DNA of 64,000 bases from Aselliscus stoliczkanus (GCA_033961575.1 CM066736.1:77586852-77650851), one strand, 5' to 3'; counted from the first letter of the stretch, positions 1-10,994 are shown. Program-made: numbers and translations. Notes: generated by a model from the letters alone, not told the origin.

Positions 1-119
1 TTTGTATTAAAATGAGTTAGTTCATTTTTTTCTTTCAGCATTTCTGTAGCTATTTTTAATATCTAAGGAGGACAATAATCTTAACGAATTATTAATCATT
101 AATTAGTAGTCATTAAATA

Positions 120-290
120 AAGTACTATATACCAAGCATTTTGTATGTTTTATCTCATTTGGTAACTTTAGGAGATAAGTGTGATCATTTTCATTTTACA
201 TGTGAGGAAATTGAGGATCAGAGCAGTTAAAAGTCTCCCAGGCTATAAATGCTAGAATTAGGATTTCTATCTTTCTATATTTATATGTAT
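120..290 (-). repeat. MIR SINE relic
   Basis: Reads as a diverged MIR in antisense. The order is a degenerate 'tactatataccaagcatttt', then 'cattttacatgtgaggaaa', then the 'cccaggctataaatgctaga' segment that corresponds to the MIR 'box B to core' part. There is no target duplication because the copy is ancient. Non-coding. Confidence 0.7.
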
Positions 291-299
291 CCATGTGCT

Positions 300-1105
300 T
301 GTCAACCTGATCCCAAAACTGGTAATCATTATTAGACTGTTCTATGAATAATCACACAACACACAATAGTATTTATTGCTAGTTCATGTCAACCAGAGGA
401 TGGGAAACACATTGAAGATGTAGAAATTGTTTCTTTGATTTCTGTATGAATTGTTTGGAATTGTCACTGAGCTCATCTCAGAGGAAGAGAAGAAAAGACA
501 TTTATCACCATGTTTCTATAAATCATGTTGATTCTGCTGTCTTTTGTAGTGGTGTCATGTATTAATCTACATTCCACAGAAATGTGCCCTATGGGGAGAA
601 TGTATGGGAACAGCTGATTATGGCAGCTGTAGGTCATGAGCACAATGAGACAAGCCTGAAAGTTCAGTCTCCTCCTCCTTCTGCTTCTATCCCCTTCATA
701 TATCAAAAGGAGGAATTGAAGTATATACTTGTAGCTAAATTGCATGTAGCAAAGAAACAGAAGTACCATGGTATTTTTATTCAAGTTCTTTCTCAGAACC
801 ATAGAATGTTAATGCCAGAAGGAACCTCTTTTGGGGCCTGGTTTGATCATTAAGGAAATTGAACAAACTTGAATGAATTTGTTCTCAGAGAGTAAGAAGC
901 ATGTCTTTTTTTCTTTCTGTTATATCATGAGAGTACTTACAAAAGAGTCTTTTATATAAGGCTCAATAAATATTTGTTGATTGATGGATTGATTGCCCTT
1001 TTTCACATGGCTGATAGTAGCTGAGGCTGTAATTTGAGTCTTTTGGCATTCAAGTTCAGTGCTTTTCTCACCATACTGTGCTGCTTGCATTTCCATTTCA
1101 AAATA
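300..1105. other. No gene recognised
   Basis: AT-rich sequence with no recognised gene. An 89-codon frame at 584-853 has no family resemblance, no codon bias and no splice context that I can see, so I treat it as chance. A short L2/MIR-like tail (ctcaataaatatttgttga) sits near 962. Confidence 0.5.
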
Positions 1106-1109
1106 ATTG

Positions 1110-1250
1110 CTGCCTACTTTTGAAAGGAGTAAATTAAAGCTATGAGAAATTAAACACCTTGCCCAAGTTCACACAGGTAGGCCGTGGGTGAATAGGTCAA
1201 AGCCTGTTCTTTTGGATGTCAAAGTCTGTGTTTTTAGGTGCCATGCTAAA
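1110..1250 (-). repeat. MIR SINE relic
   Basis: Antisense MIR core: 'ttaaacaccttgcccaagtt' followed by 'cacacaggtaggccgtgggt', the typical reversed order of the MIR 'TGACCTTGGGCAAGT' motif. Diverged and truncated. Confidence 0.75.
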
Positions 1251-1364
1251 CTGCTATTTCTTAGAAAATGAATGCATATTGTGTCTCATGGACGTAATTT
1301 GTACTTGTATCTTAAAGCTCTCTACAAAAAGAGAATATTTAATCTTATTTTTGACAGATATTAG

Positions 1365-1585
1365 AGCTGAGTGTTTAAGAACAAAGTTTCTGTAGCCAGA
1401 CAGTTCAAATCCCAGCTCTACCATCTTACATGACTTGGTGCTGAGTTTCTCTGTGGCTCAGATTCATCATTCCCAAATGGTGGTAATAATAATACCTAAC
1501 TCATGGAGATGTTTGAGAGTTAAGTATGTATGAGGTGCTTAGAACAGTGCCTGATATATAGTAAACCTCACACGTTATTATTTCT
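1365..1585 (+). repeat. MIR SINE
   Basis: Sense MIR with most landmarks in order: 'gagtgtttaagaacaaagtt', 'cagttcaaatcccagctcta', 'tggctcagattcatcattcc', 'gtaataataatacctaactc' and the tail 'gcttagaacagtgcctgata'. Nearly full length. Confidence 0.85.
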
Positions 1586-1905
1586 TTGGGTACTCATTTC
1601 CATCAGGAACATTTTAGCTTTTAACCAGGGAAGCTTATTCTGTTATGCTCTTTTATACCCTCTGGGGACACAAAGACTAATAGGGCATCACCCTCACTGT
1701 TATACTACAGTCTCTCATTATCAGAATGAAATTGATTTTTACTCTTTTCTACAGGTGTCTTAATCTTTAAGCAAAGATCTGATTTCCTCAGTACTCCTAT
1801 TTAAAATACTTCAAGGAATTTTCTGTACTTACAGCGGATTAGAATATTTATTCTTATATGGTATACAAATGACAGCCAAATTTATTATTATAGCAAGCAT
1901 GAGTA

Positions 1906-2262
1906 CAGTAAGTACCCTACTTACGAACGAGTTCTCTTCTGGGAGGACGTTCGTAAGTCGGATTCGTTCGTAAGTCCGACAGAGAAAGCGAGTCTTGTAC
2001 ACCATTGACACTTCATAGCAGTCCCCTCCACATTACCACTGCTTTTCCTCTGGCTTCCGGACACCCTGGGCTCTGATTGAGCACTGTACTACTGTCCACT
2101 ATCGCACTGTACAGTAAGCACACTGCAGCACAACTGTGACAACGTCCGGCAGACACGTGGGCTCCTTCCACGATCTGTTCGCATCTACGAATGTTCGTAA
2201 GGCGAGGTCTGTTTGTATCTGTGAAAGTTTGCAACTCAAATGTCCATAAGTCGGGGACTTAG
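1906..2262. mobile_element. Non-autonomous Tigger-like DNA transposon
   Basis: About 357 bp with imperfect terminal inverted repeats: left 'cagtaagtaccctacttacg', right end complementary to 'ctaagtccccgacttatgga'. TA dinucleotides flank both ends (1904-1905 and 2263-2264), as expected of a Tc1/mariner-superfamily insertion. Internal 'ttcgtaagtc' motifs recur near the ends. The 60- and 73-codon frames inside it show no transposase motif, so this is a MITE-like or deleted copy. The Tigger assignment rests on TIR style. Confidence 0.75.
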
Positions 2263-2364
2263 TATAGTCTTTTTTTAAAAAAATGTTATCCTGAAAAAGA
2301 AAAAGAACAAATGTTATCCTGAAAGAATGTGTGCTCTCTTGCCTAAAAATTAAGACACATTACA

Positions 2365-2520
2365 GGATGATATAGTGAATAAGTACTGGGCTTGGGAATC
2401 AGAAACCCTGGTTCATGGGTTCATGAACCACTTGACATTTACCAGTTGTGTGATGCTGGAAGAGAGAGTCAGTCCTCTTACCCTCTGTCAGCCCCAGTTT
2501 CCTGTATTATGAAAGGACAA
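2365..2520 (+). repeat. MIR SINE relic
   Basis: Sense MIR: 'gtgaataagtactgggcttg', 'tttaccagttgtgtgatgct', then 'cagccccagtttcctgtatt'. The spacing is disturbed by a small local duplication around 'ggttcatgggttcatgaacc'. Confidence 0.75.
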
Positions 2521-2594
2521 GTAGTGACAGCTGTGATTATTTCATAATATTTGATATTAATCAAATAATATTTTATTTTTTTCAAATTCCCAAA

Positions 2595-3350
2595 TTCGAA
2601 TACCACCAGCTCAATGAAACCTTCCCTGACTCCTCTGGTTAGATTACATGTCTCCTGTCCATATTCCTACTGAAATTTTTATCTTCACAATATTCCCTTT
2701 TTTTTTTTTTAAAAGATTTTATTGGGGAATTGGAGGAGGGGAACAGTGTTGGGAAATTGGGGAAGGGGAAGTTGGGAACTGGCCAAGTTGTTGTTCTTCA
2801 ATCTTTGTTGTGGAGGGTGCCAGTTGCCATCTGGCTTCCTGTGGGCAGCTCGTGGCCTCTAAGCTCAAGGTGCTGTGTTCAATCCTAGTTGTGGGTAGGT
2901 GTAGCCACCATCCCATGTGGGAGTTGAACTCGTAAGCCTTGTTGTTAAGAGTGCATGCCCTATCCACTGAGCCATCCGGGTGGTAGCTCAGCTCAAGGTG
3001 CCAAGTTCAGTTTTTTGTGGGTGGGTGTAGCCTGCCACTGAACAGACAATCTTGTTACACCAGCTGAGTATCCTGCCACCTGTTGGCAGCTCAACAACAG
3101 CTCAGCTCGGGCGCATTTTTACTGCAGTGCCCATGTGGGAATCGAACCGGCGGCCCTGATGCTCAGAGCTTGTGCTCTAAGCCAGCTCTTGACCAACTGA
3201 GCCACTCGGCCGGCCTAATATTCCATTTTTTTTGAGTCAAAGACCATATCTTCCACTGAATTGTAAGTTCTCTGTGGGTATATGTTTATTTTCTTTTCCA
3301 CAGACTGTCTGGTATAGTGCATTGAATATGTGCTCCATAAGTACTGAATT
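2595..3350 (+). repeat. L2 LINE 3' end, split by a SINE
   Basis: Left part (2595-2696) carries the L2 motif 'tgaaaccttccctgactcct'. The right part (3225-3350) carries the L2 terminal region 'actgaattgtaagttctctg' and 'agtgcattgaatatgtgctc'. The dimeric SINE at 2697-3216 lies between them with an 8-bp target duplication, so the L2 is the older host. Confidence 0.7.
2697..3216 (-). repeat. Dimeric tRNA-derived bat SINE (Rhin-1-like)
   Basis: Antisense copy of about 520 bp: poly-T at left, then the shared tail (complement of CCAATAAAATCTTTTAAAA), two tRNA-like units, and the head complementary to GGCCGGCCGAGTGGCTCAGT at 3195-3214. The outer unit has a good pol III box B (complement GGTTCGATTCC, about 3139-3149). 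The inner unit near 2925-2985 has a decayed one. The target duplication aatattcc lies at 2689-2696 and 3217-3224. The ORFs inside are by-products. Confidence 0.88.
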
Positions 3351-3359
3351 GAAATTGTA

Positions 3360-4455
3360 TAATGGTGCTTTGTAGACTGAAGTGTGTACGAATGTAAGAT
3401 ATTTTTATTATTTATATTTGGTACTCTACTTTGCCATGGGCTTTATTTTCTAACTAATATATGCCATCCTATGCATAATCAGACTCCTCTCTGAATCTCC
3501 AACTATATTATCTTGGGGAGAGTCAACCAGGAAGACAATTGAAGTCTTTATTAAGTTCTAGAGTGCAAATCATATTGTTCTAACTGCTGTCCAAATTGAA
3601 TTCGTTATGGTCTTTGCCTTAAAAGAGCACAGTCAAAAATCATTATCAAATGTCTGCATACAAGTTATGTTGTCCTTAGAACTGTTCAAATTGAATTAAG
3701 TAATCAGATCAGGGACTTGTAGACTTGCCTTGTAAGGAGGAAACGCTTGTGGGAAAACACTTATAAAGGGCCATTAAAAACTACTGAAAAAAATAAAACC
3801 ACACTGATTGAATATATAACAACTTTTGTTCAGAATTATGACTGAAAAAGGCAGTTTTAGATTTGGATGTTTGATCCAAGTCCACTAGTGAAGAAATCAT
3901 CATGTCACTTCTTATTAATTGGGGAAAATCTATGTGTATTGAACTTTTCACAACTTTTTGATGTAGTCCCTGGCATTTTTTAATGCATTTTGTCCTATAA
4001 TATTTTACAAGGTCATAAAGTAATTCTGCTGTGATATTTGATCAGTTTGGTCAGACGGAGGATGGTTTTATTCAGTCTCATTCCAATTAGGGAAGCAAGA
4101 CCTTACTTGTGAATGTAAAAAATGTTCCAGGATACAAAAGTAAAAGTTAAGAAAGGAAACAAAGAATAATAGGAAACAAAGAGAAAAGAAAAGAAATGAA
4201 AAGAAGAAGTGAAAGGAAGACCCGAACACTTATATTTGTTAATTGGTACTATGAGTATACATGATGTGTGAAATTTAAATGTTCATAAATGATTGAATGA
4301 GATCTTGTCAGTTAAACAGGCTTCAAATATCACTTAAGTCCTTGAAACAGTTAGAAGAGTAGAGTTGATAAGTACTTTTCAGAGGTGTGTGTGCGCACGC
4401 ATGTGTATAAGACATAGCACAACCATGTTTAGTAGTTAGCAGTTATTAGGGGTTT
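3360..4455. other. No gene recognised
   Basis: AT-rich sequence without recognised genes or clear repeats. A purine-rich run (gaaaagaaaagaaatgaaaa) lies at about 4180-4205 and a short GTGTGTGCGCACGCATG alternating tract at about 4386-4405. Confidence 0.45.
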
Positions 4456-4461
4456 CCACTA

Positions 4462-4753
4462 GTCAGCCCTCCATATCCATGGATTCCACATCCATATGCA
4501 ACCAACTGTAGATCAAAAATAATTGGAAAAGAGATTCCAGAAATTTCTGAAAAGCAAAATTTATATTTGCCACATGCTGAGTACTATGCTGAATCCACGA
4601 GAATGAAGTGATGTGTAAGCACATTCTTCTGTAGCCTATATGCAGATATGCAAAATAACATTATACCATTTTATATAAGGGACTTGAGCATCGTGGAATT
4701 TGGTATTTGCCTGGAGTCCTGGAACTACCCAGAAGGATACTGAGGGATTATTG
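4462..4753. mobile_element. Tigger-type DNA transposon, non-autonomous
   Basis: Begins 'agtcagccctccatatccat' and ends near 'ggatactgagggattattg', which are imperfect inverted repeats flanked by TA (4460-4461 and 4754-4755). The internal 'tataagggacttgagcatc' is a familiar motif of mammal-wide Tigger derivatives. About 290 bp, no transposase frame. Confidence 0.78.
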
Positions 4754-4755
4754 TA

Positions 4756-4925
4756 TACACAATACATCATTCTAAACATCTTACATTAATCCTTTAGACA
4801 ACCTTGAAATATAGGTACTATTATTTCCATTTTGTAGACGAAGAAACAGAAAAGTTGAGTAACTTGCTGAAGACCTCACATCTCTTAAGGGTGAAGCTAT
4901 GATATAAACCCAGAGATTATGAGAG
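4756..4925 (-). repeat. MIR SINE
   Basis: Antisense MIR directly adjoining the Tigger copy: 'ctattatttccattttgtag', 'gagtaacttgctgaagacct', then 'gctatgatataaacccagag'. Confidence 0.8.
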
Positions 4926-4929
4926 TCTC

Positions 4930-5415
4930 TTTAGACAGATTTCTGTTTATTTGGTCTTCCTGCTGATGGAAATAACTTTTGGTTGAAATTTTCAGTTAGG
5001 GTCTACTTTCATCCAGATATCTTTTTCTAAAAATTTTTGGGGACATTTAATAATAAAGAAGTTGCACACACAAAATAACTCCCTCTCAATGGAGTGTGAA
5101 GAATAAATTATTTATTATAAAGTTTAGCATAATTATCTACACTAAATCCTAAATAATATATCCTATTTAATGTTCATTCCTTTATCACTAAGATATTGGT
5201 GAAAATCTTTATGTCTGGCTGGGAAAAATGGCTCTGTACTGGTCTGATTTAAGATTCACCATGCATGTCATATTGTTTACCTTCTGCATCCATACTGCAC
5301 TGGTCCCTTATTTTTTTTACAGTGACATGAATGCTTCCTTGCATCAGATTTCTGTAAAACCTTTAAAGAATTTTGAGCGTGTATACCTCAAGTTTAGATT
5401 TTTCCCTCAACTCTT
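4930..5415. other. No gene recognised
   Basis: No gene or confident repeat. The 64-codon frame at 5228-5422 is hydrophobic but unlike any family I know, and is most likely chance. Confidence 0.4.
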
Positions 5416-5419
5416 TACT

Positions 5420-5710
5420 TAAAAAAGTTGAAGAGAAGTTAAAAGGGTGGTATGAAAAACACCCGTATAGTCTTATATAATCTAATCAGTAATATTTTGC
5501 CATCTTTTCATGCTGTCTGTATATATATTTGCTGTGTAATTTGAAATTAAATCGCACATTTCATGATACCCCCAATGCTTCTGTATGTATCTCCTACGAA
5601 CAAGAGAAGTTGTGCTGACAGAATTAGCATGATCATATTTTCTGTTTCCTTCTTATTCTAAACGTGTATAATTATTGCGTGTGGTTTTCTTTTCATTTAC
5701 TTTTTTAATA
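5420..5710 (-). repeat. Old L1 (L1M-type) 3' region
   Basis: Antisense L1M-like sequence: 'gtaatattttgccatctttt', 'gatacccccaatgcttctgt', 'atgtatctcctacgaacaag'. It is the same type of element as the relic at 62935-63446 but covers a different part. Heavily diverged, no coding left. Confidence 0.6.
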
Positions 5711-5714
5711 TTTT

Positions 5715-6945
5715 AAATTTTCTTGGACTAGCAATAGCAGGATTCTTTGTAGGCAGGGTGAGGTGCTTGGGGGACTGGCTAGATTTCTTAGTTCGATGTT
5801 CTCTTTTATTAGTGTAGTAAAGTGCATTTAAAAAATATTTGGGGCTTTGTTTGGGATGGAGGTGGGGTTAGTATACTTCTGAGATTGCGCTTCTTGTTTG
5901 TTTCTATAATGCCCTTAATTTCTACCACTTGCTTCCATCTTTTCTTTCACAGTCATGCATCCAAATGACTCCCCTTGCAGGTTGCCGTTTTCTCTCTCTC
6001 TATGCCCCAGAAATGGATTCAACCTTCACTAGCCTTATAATTAAATCTCAGACTGCATTTTCTACAATTTCTACAATTTTCTACAACCTTCTGGCTGAGG
6101 AGATGAGAGTGCCTTTAATATACTGTTAAAGATATTACTGCTAAGGAGTTCTTCTGACTTTCACAATTTGCCTTAAATCAGTGATTAATCATCCTTAGTT
6201 TTGCATTGTCTTTTCCCAAAGCTTTGGTCACGTTTAGCAACATCCAACCTTTGTCCTTATAATTATTATTCCCTCTGAACCTCTTGTATGACTGAGATGT
6301 TATACCTGCCAGTGTATGCTCTCCTACCAGTATTTTATCCCAGTTCACCAGAGGTAAAAGTTGTAACAGTTGCACCATTGGAACATGCCAGGAGTTGTTA
6401 TCAGTACTCTATGTACCTCCAGTATTGGGGTTCTCATTGCCAGCCAGCTGGTGAGTGCTGCAGCTCAAAAATATCATCAGTGGGGAACTCAGATGTGAGC
6501 CATCACCAGGGAACAAACCTGGCAGCTTAGGTATTGGAGGGCCTTGGTTCTAATGGAGAGATCTGGGCAGTGCACCACCAGCTATCTTACAAGAGGTAAG
6601 AGAAAAATTGGGAAGCTCTATCAAAAGGTCAATGAACTACTACAGGTAAGGGATAATGACAGCCTGTAGTGGAGATAGTGAGAGATGGTTGGGTTTGGGA
6701 TATATTTCAAAGGATATGCTGATGGATTAGATGTCTAGGGTGAGAGGAATTAAGGGTTTGTTTTAATACTTTAGCCCTAGGAACTGGAAGAATAAGATTG
6801 CCTCATCAATTTAATGAGAAGTGATGGCTAATGCAAGCCTTTGTCTTCTTGAAGTAGCTGTATTAACTGAAGAATATAAATATAGCCTCTTATTTCATTT
6901 AGTTTCTAGCTGAATTAAAGAATATGGGCTTATAATTTTGTTTCC
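5715..6945. other. No gene recognised
   Basis: No coding exon identified. Frames of 66-80 codons (5929-6129, 6178-6378, 6288-6530) overlap on opposite strands and match nothing known to me. The stretch 6300-6620 is less AT-rich than its surroundings and could be an unrecognised LTR relic. Confidence 0.4.
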
Positions 6946-6949
6946 ACAA

Positions 6950-7870
6950 TATAAATTGCTTAAATTGATCTAATTAGAAATCAAAAATTGAATAGACTCA
7001 TAAACAGAATAAATTAAAATTTTGTCAAAGAATTATTTTTAACCAATGAAACCAACTCAGGTAGCATTGAAGTCAAATCCTTTTAAACTCTCCAAGATAG
7101 GTAATTCTCATGATAGGTATCTATTTCCAAAGAGTGAAATAGCAAGAAACCTTTCTAACTGATTTTAAGAAAATAGCATATCCTGATATCAAAACTAAAC
7201 ACAGATAACACTAAAAGATGAAAATACAGATTAATTTCATTTGTGAATATAGATTAAAAACTCTGATCAAAGTATCAGTAAATCTAATTCAGGAGTACAT
7301 TGTGGACATCAGCAAAATGGCAGCATAGGAGTTTCTAGTGCTTGCCTACCCCAGAAGCATCAATTTGAACAGCTGTCTATACATGAAAATACTTATGGGG
7401 CTGGAGGGTGGACAAAATGAGATGTTGATCAACTGGTGCAAACTCCCAGTTATTAAATGATAGGTCTTGGGGATGTAATGTCCAGCATGGTGACTATAAT
7501 TAAAGATACTATATTATATATAATACATGAAAGTTGTTGAGACAGCAGATCTTAAATCTTTTCAACACAAAAAGAAATGGTAATTATGAAAGGGGATGGA
7601 GGTATTAACCTTATTGTGATCATCATTTTGTAATATATACATGTATCAAATTATGACATTGTATACTTTAAACTTATGTTATATGCCAATGATATCTCAA
7701 TAAAGTTGTGGGGGAAAGAGTACTTTGGGAAAGAAAAAGCAAAAAAGATATACTCTATGAATGCAATAGAGATTACTACTAGGAAATCTATTAATGTAAT
7801 TTATCACTAATAGCTCAAAGAAAATAAAAAATATAATCTCAGTGGATAACAATACTAGCTCACATTTTTT
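6950..7870 (+). repeat. Old L1 ORF2 (reverse transcriptase region), split
   Basis: Two pieces of one old L1 body: 6950-7292 ('aaccaactcaggtagcattg', 'gatatcaaaactaaacacag') and about 7732-7870 ('aatctattaatgtaatttat', then the region coding for the IISVD-like strand). The pieces read on from each other across the mini-L1 at 7293-7731, so this L1 was the target. All frames are broken. Confidence 0.65.
7293..7731 (+). mobile_element. Internally deleted mini-L1 (5' end joined to 3'UTR)
   Basis: Starts with an L1 5'-terminal motif (cagcaaaatggcagcatagg, 7309-7328), runs through 'ccccagaagcatcaatttga', then by about 7400 passes straight into an L1MA-like 3'UTR ('ggggatgtaatgtccagcat', 'gtgatcatcattttgtaata') and ends in 'ctcaataaagttg'. 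ORF1 and ORF2 are absent. An imperfect target duplication (gagtacattgtgga at 7293-7306, gagtactttgggaa at 7718-7731) suggests the deleted form itself was retrotransposed. Confidence 0.65.
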
Positions 7871-7910
7871 TAATCCTACAGTAAGCTATGTTCTAGGTAC
7901 TGTTTTAAGT

Positions 7911-7974
7911 TTATCTATCTATCTATCTATCTATCTATCCATCCATCCATCCATCCATCCATCCATCCATCCAT
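7911..7974 (+). repeat. (TCTA)n/(TCCA)n compound microsatellite
   Basis: A run of ATCT units switches to ATCC units at about 7939 without interruption. It lies just left of the abrupt end of the neighbouring L1. Confidence 0.95.
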
Positions 7975-8009
7975 AGATATATATGTTTATATGTATGTTA
8001 GGGAAATTT

Positions 8010-8922
8010 TCTGTCATTATTTCTTCAGATAGGTTTTACTTCCCTGCTCTCTCTCTTCTCCTTCTGGTACCTTTATAATGTGAATGTTGGTATGCTTGAT
8101 ATTGTCCTGGAGGCCCCTTAAAGCTGCCTCAATTTTTTGGATTCTGTTTTTCTTTTTTTTTTTTTTAAAGATTTTATTGGGGAATTGGGGTGGGGGAACA
8201 GTGTTTGGGAACTGGGGAAGGGGAATAGCAAAGTTGTTGTCCTTCAATCTTAGTTGTGGAGGATGCAGCTAGCTCAGCTCCAAATCCAGTCACCATTAGG
8301 CTGTGCACTGGCAGCTCACGGCCGCTCAGCTCAAGTTGCTGTGTTCAATCTTAGTTGCGGGTGGGTGTAGCCCACCATCCCATGTGGGAGTCAAATTGAA
8401 AACCTTGTTGTTAGGAGCACGTGTTCTCACCAGTTGAGTCATCCTGCCACCTGTTGGTACCTCAGCAGTAGTTCAGCCTGGGTGCAGCTCACTTGCCTAT
8501 GTGGTAATCAAACCAGTGACCCTGTTGCTCAGAGCGGGTGCTTTTAACCAACTGAGCCACTTGGCCAGCCCCCTGGATTCTTTTTTCTTTTTGCTGTTCT
8601 GGTTGGGTGTTTTATGCTACCTTAACTGCTACATCGTTGGTTGGATCCTCTGCTTCATCTAGTCTACTGTCGAGTCCCTGTAATATATTCTTCATTTCGG
8701 TATTGTATCCTTTATTTCTGACTGGTTCTTTTATATGGTTTTTATCTCCATTTTTATGTTTCCTGTGTCTCTGTTGAAATTCTCCCTGAGATCACTGTGC
8801 ATTCTTATAACCAGTGTTTGGAACTTTGTGTCTGATAGCTTGCTTATCTCTGTTTCACTTAGTTCTTTTTCTGGAGCTTTGTTCTGTTCTTTTATTTGGG
8901 ACATGTTTCTTTGTCTCCTCAT
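8010..8922 (-). pseudogene. L1 ORF1 protein pseudogene
   Basis: ORF1 encodes the trimeric RNA-binding chaperone of L1. Reading leftwards from the ATG complement at 8920-8922, the N-terminal frame (8731-8922) shows the recognisable stretch MRRQRNMSQIKEQNKAPEKE followed by an acidic coiled-coil-like segment. After a gap and the SINE at 8157-8573, another piece (about 8020-8150) gives NIKHTNIHIIKVPEGEEREQ, the conserved region at the start of the RRM domain. The C-terminal domain is missing. Frames are interrupted by the SINE and by stops, so it cannot make a functional protein. Family assignment is firm; the exact breakpoints are approximate. Confidence 0.82.
8157..8573 (-). repeat. Dimeric bat SINE inside L1 ORF1
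   Basis: Same architecture as the copy at 2697-3216: poly-T, tail complement of CCAATAAAATCTTT, inner tRNA-like unit around 8380-8450, outer unit ending in the complement of GGCCAAGTGGCTCAGTTGG at about 8550-8568. The target duplication starting 'tggattct' lies at about 8138-8156 and 8574-8592. Because it sits in the L1, it is younger than that L1. Confidence 0.88.
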
Positions 8923-10400
8923 TTTGGCTGCCTCCCTGTGTTTGTTTATGTGTATTAGGTAGGGATGCTATGTCTTCTGGTCTTAGTATAGTGGCCTTAT
9001 GTAGAAGGTGTGTTGTGGAGTTCAGTGGCGCAGTCTTTCTGGTCATCTGAGCATGCACTCCAGGTGTGCCCCTTGTGTGGGTTGTGTGTGCACCCTCCTC
9101 TGTAGTTAAGCTTTGGTTGATAATTGCACATCAATGGGAGGGACTGACCCTTGGGCTCACTGGTGTGAGGACTGGCCTTGACTCCAGGGGAAGAGTTGTT
9201 CTGCAGGGGCTGAACAAGGAGATCTTTCATAGCAGGATCTCCCTTAGCAGGACTCTGGTGTCTGCCCAGCTGCCCCTTGGGTGTGTCATACTTGGAGGCA
9301 GCTGGGGTGATGCTCCAGCTTGTTTTGAAGCTAGCCACTGGGGGTGCCAGTTCCAGGACCACCTTGGAGGGGATCTGCTGTAGGTCAAGTTCAACCACAG
9401 CTGATGCCCCCCGCCCCGCCCCACCCCCCCATGCCTACTTAGCAGGAACCAGAAAGAAATCCGTAGATGTCTGCAGCCCATGCTGTGCTTGGAAGCACCT
9501 TGAGAAGCTGTGAACCAAGGCCGGCTGCTGCTGGTGCCAGCTTAGGGCTGCTCAGCCAGAGGCACAGGACATGCTCAAGCCAGATGGTGCTAGTCTGGGT
9601 TCCATGAAACTTTGAGAGACCCTGGGATAGTCTGCAGCTTGAGCCAAGCAGGTGGTCTGCATGAAAAAGCCACTGAAAGCAGCCTGGGTGTGCTTGAAAG
9701 TTGGGCGGGGCCAGGTCTCAAATTGCCAGGGCGTGGTGAACAAATTGTGGAGACACAGATATGGTGGCTGCCTGTGTACACACCTGGGAAAAGGGAAGGC
9801 TCAGTAAAGAAACAATGGCCTCCACCAGCTCTTCTGTCCAGGAGAGAGCAGCCCTTCCATCCTCTGTCGCAAGCCAGGCAACTCAGTTCCCCACCATATG
9901 TCCCTGCCACCTCTCCAGCTGCTCCCTCAGCACTGGAGCTCAGAACAAGTGATTCTGTTGGTGGGTAAGTCTGCACACAGTCCCTTTAAGAGGAGCGCCT
10001 GTGAGTGCAGCCACACTCAGTCTCACTCTGTCACAATCTCCGCCTGTTTTCACAACCCAAAATTGTGGGGACTCCTCTCCACAGCACTGGAACCCTTGGC
10101 TGGAGTGGGCTGGAATCTCTCGCTCCTCTAGGGGATGGGTGGGGACTCCCACAGCCGAAATAGCCCTCCTGATCTTTAATGGTCACATGCGGATGTGAGA
10201 CCAGATCGTTCTGTGTCTTTGACCTTCCTACCAGTCTATAGGTGGCTTTTTCTGTACATCGTTAGTTGAAAGGCTTCAGCTCAGCTTGATTTTAGGCGAT
10301 TCTCAATAATGGCTGTTTTGTAGATTAGTTGTTATTTTGATGTGGTTGTGAGAGAAGGTAAACACAGCTTTTACCTACTGGGACATCTTGGTTGTCTCTC
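8923..10400 (-). promoter_or_regulatory. L1 5'UTR / internal promoter region (relic)
   Basis: The most GC-rich stretch of the window, upstream of the ORF1 start. In L1 elements this region is an internal pol II promoter, often also active antisense; activity here is inference only. The segment 8925-9150 has a homologue at about 15330-15560. The many 60-130 codon overlapping frames on both strands reflect base composition and are not genes. Confidence 0.6.
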
Positions 10401-10404
10401 TATG

Positions 10405-10635
10405 GAGTTTTTTATTTTTTAAACATGAAGTGTATTACCACTAAATTTAGTAACAGAGTATGAATGTATTAAATTAATACTATCTTTAAAAAAAGAAGCT
10501 TTTTTGGAGGCTTATTATAAAGGATGTGAACATCATTTAATGAACAAAAACAAAACCATAATTGAGAAGTCATGAATCAGGAATTCACAAAATATATTAA
10601 TGGATGATTGAAAAAAGTTTAGAAAAAATATATGT
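10405..10635. other. No gene recognised
   Basis: AT-rich sequence between two L1 pieces. It may belong to the following L1 but is too diverged to assign. Confidence 0.35.
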
Positions 10636-10639
10636 TTAA

Positions 10640-10990
10640 ATACATTTTTGTATTTTGCGAAAATTATGAAGATAATAGTTTCAAGACTGATGAGAATGTG
10701 TTAAAACAGAAACATTTGTCCCATACAGGTAGGAATGGAAATAAGTTCAGCTAATCTGGTTGTATATAAATCAAATACTTAAAATACTTCATTTTCTTAT
10801 TTAGCAAATTTCTTAGGAATTTATCCCCCCAAATAATCTGAAATTAGGACAAAGATTTATGCTTAAGAATGTTAATTTTAGCATTGTTTGTAATAATAAA
10901 ATAACAAATACAGTTTGAATGTTGAACAGGATGTTAGATTTTAAATTATTCTATATCCATTTAATAGGCTATATCCATAAAAGCATTGGT
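10640..10990 (+). repeat. Old L1 (L1M-type) near ORF2 3' end
   Basis: Contains the L1M landmarks in order: 'ttaggaatttatccccccaa', 'ggacaaagatttatgcttaa', 'tttagcattgtttgtaataa', 'aaattattctatatccattt'. It corresponds to the coding region for the ORF2 C-terminus, with no open frame. Confidence 0.72.
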
Positions 10991-10994
10991 TGAC

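Larger units (their letters stand above)
7985..10400 (-). mobile_element. L1 5' half: 5'UTR plus ORF1, 3' part missing
   Basis: Minus-strand L1 whose 5' end lies near 10400 ('gggacatcttggttgtctct'). It has a GC-rich 5'UTR of about 1.45 kb (8923-10400), then ORF1. The copy stops near 7985 next to the TCTA/TCCA repeat, so ORF2 and the 3'UTR are absent. That is the reverse of the usual 5' truncation and implies a later deletion or rearrangement. A dimeric SINE interrupts ORF1. Confidence 0.8.

Noticed and set aside
584..853. 89-codon frame as a coding exon
   Set aside because: No recognisable domain, overlaps a 109-codon frame on the other strand, and no convincing splice sites were found around it.
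8997..10198. Cluster of 60-133 codon frames on both strands
   Set aside because: The block is a GC-rich L1 5'UTR; low stop-codon density there yields overlapping open frames in several phases.
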